This document shows, piece after piece, positions 58,721-64,000 of a stretch of 64,000 nt of DNA (positions within the stretch are counted from its first letter, which is position 1; every line of letters begins with the position of its first letter). Below the pieces are notes generated by a model. It had not been told where the DNA came from. It was given only the letters and a program-made list of their open reading frames with translations, and searched no databases. Source of the stretch: Bermanella sp044597725 (lineage in GTDB: Bacteria > Pseudomonadota > Gammaproteobacteria > Pseudomonadales > Oceanobacteraceae). Both the position numbers and the translations under genes were made by a program. Where the stretch lies: positions 1,674,001 through 1,738,000 of the forward strand of contig NZ_CP139003.1 in NCBI RefSeq assembly GCF_044597725.1, read 5' to 3'.

Positions 58721-59830
58721 ATGTTTCGACTTGGTTTGATTATTAACCCGCTAGCGGGGTTGGGCGGAAGTGTTGCGTTAAAAGGCAGTGATAATGTGGC
58801 CGAGCTTGCCCTTAGCAAAGGCGCTCAAGCCAAATCTAACCAGCGGGCTAAAGTCGCATTTGAAGTATTTGCCGAGTATAAAGATCAAATACAGGTTCTA
58901 ACATGTGCTGGAGACATGGGAGAAAACCTAGTGAGAGAACTGGGTTTTAGCTATGACTTAATTGATGCGCAAAGTGGTGTCACCACTACGGCCGATGATA
59001 CTAAAAAAGCGGCAGCCGAGATCACTCAAAAAGGGGTTGATCTATTAGTATTTGCTGGTGGTGATGGCACTGCTCGGGATATATGCCAAATCGTTGATGA
59101 TGCATTTCCCGTATTGGGTATTCCCGCTGGTGTGAAAATCCATAGCGGTGTTTATGGTGTGACACCTACCGCCAGTGGCGAGGTGGTTAAACGTTTAATT
59201 GCAGGCGAAATTATCGACTTAAAACCGCAAGACGTGCGTGATATTGATGAGCAAGCGTTTCGCAATAACCAGGTTAAAGCCAAACTGTTTGGTGAAATGT
59301 TGGTTCCGCAGGTAGGTCAATTTGTACAGTCGGTTAAGCAAGGTGGTATTGAGCAAGAGGAGCTTGTACTTGATGATATAGCGGCTCATTTAACAGCATT
59401 ACTTGAGCCTGATGTGTTATATCTTGTGGGCTCCGGTAAAACCACACAATTTTTTATGGATAGCCTCCACTTACCCAATACTCTCTTAGGCGTTGATGCA
59501 ATCTGTAATGAACAAATCATTGGGCAAGATTTAACCGAACAAGATATTCTGGCGCTGCTAGATAAATACGCTGAAGTTAACATTATTGTCAGCGTGATTG
59601 GTGGTCAAGGGCATATTTTGGGGCGAGGCAATCAACAGCTAAGTGCCAAGGTAGTAGAGCGAGTAGGGCGCGGTCATTTACTTGTTATTGCCACTAAAAC
59701 TAAATTAAAGCAACTTGAAGGACGCCCGCTTGTGGTTGATTCGGGCGACCCTAAATTAGATAAGCAACTGGCAGGTTATATTGAAGTGATTACCGGCTAC
59801 GAAGATAAAGTACTCTATCCTGTAGGTTAA
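58721..59830 (+). CDS. NAD-kinase-fold protein (AcoX-like)
   Basis: 369 residues of the ATP-NAD kinase/AcoX group. INPLAGLGGSVALKGSD starts the fold; FAGGDGTARDICQIV near 120 is the GGDGT nucleotide site; GIPAGVKIHSGVYGVTP near 146 follows. The C-terminal half differs from NadK. Reported relatives include acetoin-catabolism protein AcoX; activity unknown, as no acetoin genes are adjacent. ATG 58721 is chosen with AGGGTGG upstream; a GTG three codons earlier is possible. Confidence 0.82.
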   Translation: MFRLGLIINPLAGLGGSVALKGSDNVAELALSKGAQAKSNQRAKVAFEVFAEYKDQIQVLTCAGDMGENLVRELGFSYDLIDAQSGVTTTADDTKKAAAEITQKGVDLLVFAGGDGTARDICQIVDDAFPVLGIPAGVKIHSGVYGVTPTASGEVVKRLIAGEIIDLKPQDVRDIDEQAFRNNQVKAKLFGEMLVPQVGQFVQSVKQGGIEQEELVLDDIAAHLTALLEPDVLYLVGSGKTTQFFMDSLHLPNTLLGVDAICNEQIIGQDLTEQDILALLDKYAEVNIIVSVIGGQGHILGRGNQQLSAKVVERVGRGHLLVIATKTKLKQLEGRPLVVDSGDPKLDKQLAGYIEVITGYEDKVLYPVG

Positions 59831-59853
59831 TGGGCTTAATACCCAGACGATTT

Positions 59854-60366
59854 TTAAATAGGCTGTATTTCCACCATTAAATCGTTACTTAATTGCTCCA
59901 AAGCATCGGCTACTTGATCAAAGCTTTTATCGTCAGGGATGTACACCTTTGCTTTGGTTTTAAACAAGGCTTCTGCACTCATGGCGGCACTTTCAAACTG
60001 AGTATTGAATTCAAGCACGTTAACCGCTAATGATGCTAGTACTTGAGCCAAGTCTTTAACAATGCCGGGGCGATCGTTGCCAACAATACTCAAGCGCGCA
60101 TTGGCTGTGTGTTGAGGGTGATCGTCTTTAGGCTGTTCAACATTGATAACCCAGCCTTGTTGTTTAAGTGTTAGCAAGCATTGTTGTAAAGCATCTTGTT
60201 CTTGTTCACTTACTTGCACTTTTACAATACCGGCGAATTTTCCTGCAAGCTGTGACATACGGCTTTCCAGCCAGTTACCGTTGTGCTGTTTAACTAAACC
60301 AGACAACGTATCAACGATTCCGGGACGGTCATCGGTCATGATGCTAATGATTAAAAAACGCGACAC
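59854..60366 (-). CDS. GcvR-like double-ACT-domain regulator
   Basis: 170 residues with two ACT domains: IMTDDRPGIVDTLSGLVKQHNGNWLESRM near residue 9 and IVGNDRPGIVKDLAQVLASLAVNVLEFNTQ near 94. This is the layout of GcvR, which binds GcvA and modulates the glycine-cleavage operon in E. coli. No gcv gene is in the window, so another amino-acid-sensing role is equally possible. The start codon is GTG with GAGG five bases upstream. Confidence 0.8.
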   Translation of the reverse strand: MSRFLIISIMTDDRPGIVDTLSGLVKQHNGNWLESRMSQLAGKFAGIVKVQVSEQEQDALQQCLLTLKQQGWVINVEQPKDDHPQHTANARLSIVGNDRPGIVKDLAQVLASLAVNVLEFNTQFESAAMSAEALFKTKAKVYIPDDKSFDQVADALEQLSNDLMVEIQPI

Positions 60367-60446
60367 AAAAACCTCAACTTACTCAAATGTTATTGTTTGA
60401 ATATAACGTAAGCGAGGCGAAGAGAAAAGCCGCGCTCAATTTCATG

Positions 60447-61994
60447 TCATTTAAAGCGTTCGATAATACTGTGTTGCTCTGCAACCAAGGTTAATACCTC
60501 GTCGGCGGCTTTGCGGCTTTCTTCGGCAGTAACCTGATTATCCTGAGCGTTTTGACGAATGGTTTCCATATGGGTACTGATTTCATTGGACCCCGCTCTT
60601 TGTTCCTGTACGGCGTTATTAATCATGCCCATCTGATTGTTTATTTCTTGTACAGCTGCTTTAACTTGTTCCAACAGACTATGGGTTTGCTGCATTTGTT
60701 CTGCGTTATCATGGGCCTGTTCTTGGCTTTGATTCATCACCGAAGTAGCGCTTTGTGCACCTTGTCTTAAGTTTGCCACAATACGTCTTATTTCTTCTGT
60801 GCTGTCTTGAGTGCGGTTGGCCAAGCTACGAACTTCGTCGGCAACCACCGCAAACCCGCGGCCTTGTTCGCCAGCCCTAGCGGCTTCAATGGCAGCATTG
60901 AGTGCTAATAAGTTGGTTTGCTCGGCAATGCTTTGAATCACCTCTAAAAAGCTATGAATCGACTCTGCATGGTTAGCTAAGTCTTGTACATTGCTCGATG
61001 CTTGGTTAATGGTATTGGCCATGGCTTCCAAGGTTGCTTTAGCCTTGAGCATTTGTTGCTCGCTGCTTTGTGTATCTTCATCGGCCCCTTGCATGCGCCT
61101 AGCGGTTTCATTGACCGAGTCGGAAATTGAATCAAACTGAGTCGTTACCTCTTCAAAAGCAGCGGCGAACATAGTTGCGGCATCGAGCTGTTCATTTAAT
61201 TTATCGAGACTGGTTTGGGCAGCACGTTTACTCACTAAGCTAGCTTCTTTTATTGGCTTAGTGGAGTCGTCCATGCGTTCGCGCAAGGTAATGAGCTGAC
61301 TTTCCATATGCTCAAAAGCCATAAGAATTTTGCCCACGTCATCGGTACGGCCGGTATAGATGAAGGCGGCTAAATCGTCATCGGTAACACTGCGCGCCTT
61401 CTTTAAAATGGTTTTCATACCCCTAAGTTCGAAGCCTTGGGTGAAGGCTAGCGCGAGCACGGGAATAAGCGCCAACCAAGGGCTATAGATGCTGCTAATA
61501 AAAACCGCAGCTATACCCAATAATACGCTGGCAATTTGACCCAGAGGCAGCGACTGCAATAACTGCTTTTTAGGTATAGGCGTTTTGCCTTTATTAAGGC
61601 GTTGGTAGGTTTTTTCGGCCCGTGCAATTTCTTCTCGGCTAGGTTTGTAGCGCACCGATTCGTAATTAACCACCTGCCCGTTTTCTTTGACAGGGGTAAC
61701 AAATGCATCAACCCAATAGTGATCACCATTCTTACAACGGTTCTTAACAATCCCTTTCCATTGTTTGCCGGCTTTTACTCGATCCCACAGTAGTTTAAAC
61801 GCCGCCTGAGGCATATCAGGGTGACGAACGACGTTATGACTCTTGTGTAAGAGTTCATCTTCAGTAAAGCCACTTATATCCACAAAATCTTTATTTACGT
61901 GGCTAATAATGCCTTTTAAGTTAGTTGAAGATATGATGCGCATATTGGCATCATAATCATGCTCTTTCTGTGTGACTGGAAAATTCTTCTTCAT
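60447..61994 (-). CDS. aer: Aer-like aerotaxis receptor
   Basis: 515 residues. The N-terminal PAS domain (about 15-115) follows Aer closely: NLKGIISHVNKDFVDISGFTEDEL, then WKGIVKNRCKNGDHYWVDAFVTPV and YESVRYKP, the group that binds FAD to sense redox state. A hydrophobic segment (about 150-185), a HAMP-like region and a chemotaxis signalling domain with EQTNLLALNAAIEAARAGEQGRGFAVVADEVR near 370 follow. No C-terminal methylesterase pentapeptide is seen. Start at 61994 (MKKNFPVTQ) agrees with Aer; longer starts at 62009 or 62051 are less likely. Confidence 0.88.
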   Translation of the reverse strand: MKKNFPVTQKEHDYDANMRIISSTNLKGIISHVNKDFVDISGFTEDELLHKSHNVVRHPDMPQAAFKLLWDRVKAGKQWKGIVKNRCKNGDHYWVDAFVTPVKENGQVVNYESVRYKPSREEIARAEKTYQRLNKGKTPIPKKQLLQSLPLGQIASVLLGIAAVFISSIYSPWLALIPVLALAFTQGFELRGMKTILKKARSVTDDDLAAFIYTGRTDDVGKILMAFEHMESQLITLRERMDDSTKPIKEASLVSKRAAQTSLDKLNEQLDAATMFAAAFEEVTTQFDSISDSVNETARRMQGADEDTQSSEQQMLKAKATLEAMANTINQASSNVQDLANHAESIHSFLEVIQSIAEQTNLLALNAAIEAARAGEQGRGFAVVADEVRSLANRTQDSTEEIRRIVANLRQGAQSATSVMNQSQEQAHDNAEQMQQTHSLLEQVKAAVQEINNQMGMINNAVQEQRAGSNEISTHMETIRQNAQDNQVTAEESRKAADEVLTLVAEQHSIIERFK

Positions 61995-62104
61995 GGTCCT
62001 GTGCTTCATCCATGTAGTACTTATTAGGTAGACTAGACGAGAAACTTCCATCCCGCAGATATTTTAATAAATATAACAACTCTCACAGGTATAAATGGCT
62101 CACT

Positions 62105-63586
62105 ATGTCTCAATTTATTCTAGCCATCGATCAAGGCACCACCAGTTCTCGCGCCATTATTTTTGATGCACACGGGAATATACAATCGCAAAGTCAGCAG
62201 GAATTTAAGCAGTACTTCCCTGGTGATGGTTGGGTAGAGCATAACCCCAAAGAAATTCTCGATTCGGTTATTGCGGTGGTTGGCGGCGCATTGCAGCAGG
62301 CAAAACTGAGCGCAAACGATATTGCCGCTATTGGTATTACCAATCAGCGTGAAACCACCGTGGTATGGGATAAGTCCACCGGCGAAGCTATTTATAACGC
62401 TATTGTATGGCAAGACCGACGCACCGCTAAAGCGTGTGAAGCCCTTACGCTAGAAGGCAAAGAAAACTGGGTGAACGCGAAAACTGGCTTACTGCTCGAC
62501 CCTTATTTTTCGGCCACCAAATTGCAGTGGATTTTGGATAATGTTGATGGCGCGCGAGAAAAAGCCGAAAACGGAGAATTGGCTTTTGGTACCATTGATA
62601 GTTACCTGCTTTGGCAGCTAACGGGCGAACATAAAACCGATGTAACCAATGCTTCCCGTACCATGTTATTTAATATTCATGAATTAAAGTGGGACGCTGA
62701 ATTACTTTCTTTATTTTCTATTCCTAAGTCTATGTTGCCCGAAGTATGCGCCTCGGCCCATGAATTTGGCCATACCCATGAGCAAATTTGGGGAGCACCT
62801 ATTTTGGTAGGTGGCATGGTGGGAGATCAGCAAGGTGCGCTGATTGGTCAAGCATGCTTTAAAGAAGGCATGGCAAAAAGTACCTATGGTACTGGCTGTT
62901 TCTTGATGCAAAACACAGGGCCAACACCACGAGAAAGCCATCATAGATTGCTTACCACCATTGCTTATCAGGTCGGTGATACGGTTCATTATGCCCTTGA
63001 AGGTAGTATTTTTATGGCCGGGGCAACCATTCAATGGATTCGTGATGGTTTGAAGTTAATTGATCATGCCAGCGAAACGTTAGATATGGCGAAACAAGTC
63101 GGTGCCAATAACCAGGTGTATATGGTCCCGGCATTTACTGGTTTGGGGGCTCCATATTGGGACCCGGATGCACGCGGTGCCATTATGGGCTTAACGCGCG
63201 ATACAGGCATAGCCGAAATCGTCACCGCTGGTCTGCAATCCGTTTGTTATCAAACCCGAGATTTGCTGGAAGCCATGGCAAAAGACAAAGCAGTGCCCAG
63301 TCGTATTAGAGTTGACGGCGGTATGGTGGTGAATGACTGGGTGGTTCAGTTTTTAGCGGATATTGTCAATTTACCTATCGAGCGCCCTAAGGTGACAGAA
63401 ACAACCGCGCTTGGAGCGGCTTACTTGGCAGCCATTAGCGCTAAGATGCAATCATGCCTAGCGGATGTGGCCGACCTTTGGAGCCAAGAACGTAGCTTTA
63501 CTCCTAATATGAGCAGGGCACAAAGCGATCAACTTTATGCCGGATGGCTTGATGCAGTTGAAAGAGTACGTTCTGAGAGGAAATAA
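62105..63586 (+). CDS. glpK: Glycerol kinase
   Basis: Phosphorylates glycerol to sn-glycerol 3-phosphate. 493 residues, typical of GlpK. AIDQGTTSSRAIIFD near residue 6 binds ATP; TNQRETTVVWDKSTG near 79 and WQDRRTAKACE near 102; the C-terminal GLGAPYWDPDARGAIMGLTRDT near 309 and RVDGGMVVNDW near 401. Divergent from aer. No glpF or glpD is in the window, but gpsA and plsC share the product pool. Confidence 0.96.
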   Translation: MSQFILAIDQGTTSSRAIIFDAHGNIQSQSQQEFKQYFPGDGWVEHNPKEILDSVIAVVGGALQQAKLSANDIAAIGITNQRETTVVWDKSTGEAIYNAIVWQDRRTAKACEALTLEGKENWVNAKTGLLLDPYFSATKLQWILDNVDGAREKAENGELAFGTIDSYLLWQLTGEHKTDVTNASRTMLFNIHELKWDAELLSLFSIPKSMLPEVCASAHEFGHTHEQIWGAPILVGGMVGDQQGALIGQACFKEGMAKSTYGTGCFLMQNTGPTPRESHHRLLTTIAYQVGDTVHYALEGSIFMAGATIQWIRDGLKLIDHASETLDMAKQVGANNQVYMVPAFTGLGAPYWDPDARGAIMGLTRDTGIAEIVTAGLQSVCYQTRDLLEAMAKDKAVPSRIRVDGGMVVNDWVVQFLADIVNLPIERPKVTETTALGAAYLAAISAKMQSCLADVADLWSQERSFTPNMSRAQSDQLYAGWLDAVERVRSERK

Positions 63587-63716
63587 AAAAACGTCATGTA
63601 AAACATGAAAAAAGAGCTGCTTAGAACCCTTGGTTTTGATCTATGGGCAGAGCTTGTTGATGGGGGTACAATCCAGCGCAAAATAAAAATAGCGTTGCTA
63701 ACGTCAAGGATAGAGA

Positions 63717-64000
63717 ATGCTCCAATCCCAGAAGCAAGCAATAAGATTAAGGCGTGCCTTGCTGGCGAATTTGGGCATCCTTTCTAATGTCGTACTTTGC
63801 GTATTAGCTGCACGGCTCGGGTATTTTGCCACCAGTGCAGAACATATATTCACCATAGCTGGCTTTATTTGGTTAGGGCACATAGCTATGTTGCTGATTA
63901 TATACACGGGCTTTAACGTCCGTTTTAAAGATGCAAGTTTAACCTTTGCGCAAATGACATGGGTGGTACTGGGGCTCAGTGTGCTCATGTATTTCTTAGA
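63717..64000 (+). CDS. 5' end of a membrane protein, probably a diguanylate cyclase
   Basis: An ATG with AAGGA six bases upstream opens a frame that runs out of the window. The 94 visible residues start with a short basic segment (QAIRLRRALLANLG), followed by three membrane helices (about 15-33, 43-63 and 78-94) with YTGFNVRFKDASLTFAQM between. This pattern occurs at the N-terminus of membrane GGDEF proteins, but the output domain lies outside, so the call is tentative. Confidence 0.6.
   Translation, partial: MLQSQKQAIRLRRALLANLGILSNVVLCVLAARLGYFATSAEHIFTIAGFIWLGHIAMLLIIYTGFNVRFKDASLTFAQMTWVVLGLSVLMYFL

Noticed and set aside
59831..59857. Possible terminator after the AcoX-like gene
   Set aside because: The stem is only four pairs (TGGG/CCCA), too weak to list.
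63594..63608. TCATGT-AAA-ACATGA hairpin after glpK
   Set aside because: On the plus strand it is followed by A, not T. It would suit a minus-strand terminator, but I see no minus-strand gene that needs it.
63605..63787. Plus-strand frame of 60 residues after glpK
   Set aside because: It overlaps the better-supported start of the membrane protein at 63717, begins inside a hairpin and has no family features.

Overview
The window reads as chromosome of a marine gammaproteobacterium of the Oceanospirillales/Pseudomonadales type. Evidence: mlaA, a PilZ gene, a receiver-PP2C regulator and a STAS gene sit together as in Pseudomonas; rhombosortase, RdgC, MaoP/HdfR, RimK, GlpG, TapT and FadH are all gammaproteobacterial; base composition is moderately AT-rich and even. 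A Bermanella/Oceanobacter-like genus is a guess. I see no rRNA, tRNA, CRISPR array, prophage, integrase or insertion sequence.

Layout. 1-1039: the 3' end of an acidic-tailed gene, then about 800 bp of non-coding DNA with three full copies and one fragment of a composite repeat. The long arms of the repeat keep pairing although their sequence differs between copies. 1040-8796: mlaA; a PilZ gene; a PP2C/STAS partner-switching pair running into gpsA, a DUF4389 protein with a lysine-rich tail, sixA, a TraB protein, an alpha/beta hydrolase, a TlpA-like thioredoxin and a thioesterase. 8793-12475: RNA modification (an RluA-family gene, tapT), rdgC and small periplasmic proteins. 12752-20790: rhombosortase, a DUF1853 gene, then a run of nadK, a metallophosphatase, glpG, yeaC and a DUF2797 gene, with pepN just after. 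20944-26032: DUF1329, a YCF48 propeller and an MMPL/RND protein, ended by a strong terminator. 26118-32923: an RluA-like gene, a FadI-like thiolase, dgkA, a receiver/CheC-like/PAS signalling trio, ogt and plsC.

33041-37514: a four-gene minus-strand operon (rimK, an aspartoacylase-like gene, a small MscS channel, a retropepsin-like RimB), then the divergent hdfR/maoP pair. 37607-46495: a binding-protein/hybrid-kinase pair, fadH, a molybdopterin oxidoreductase with a short-chain dehydrogenase, and a DUF2147 gene. 46506-53734: a GGDEF/EAL protein with a degenerate GGDEF, a small Ala-rich lipoprotein, two AraC regulators flanking a flavodoxin-like reductase and an Mpo1-like gene, and a secreted SGNH hydrolase. 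53801-64000: a LysR regulator divergent from an agmatinase-family gene, a lipoprotein that appears to join a degenerate DsbA-like domain to GspC/PDZ-like domains, pirin, an AcoX-like NAD-kinase-fold protein, a GcvR-like ACT protein, aer, glpK, and the start of a membrane protein that is probably a diguanylate cyclase.

Together the genes suggest an aerobic, motile heterotroph using fatty acids and glycerol (FadI, FadH, HSD10-like SDR, GlpK, GpsA, PlsC), with much c-di-GMP, chemotaxis-like and partner-switching signalling. The strongest second-look candidates are the covarying repeat at 216-912, the rimK operon, the SRPC/PDZ lipoprotein and the hdfR/maoP region.
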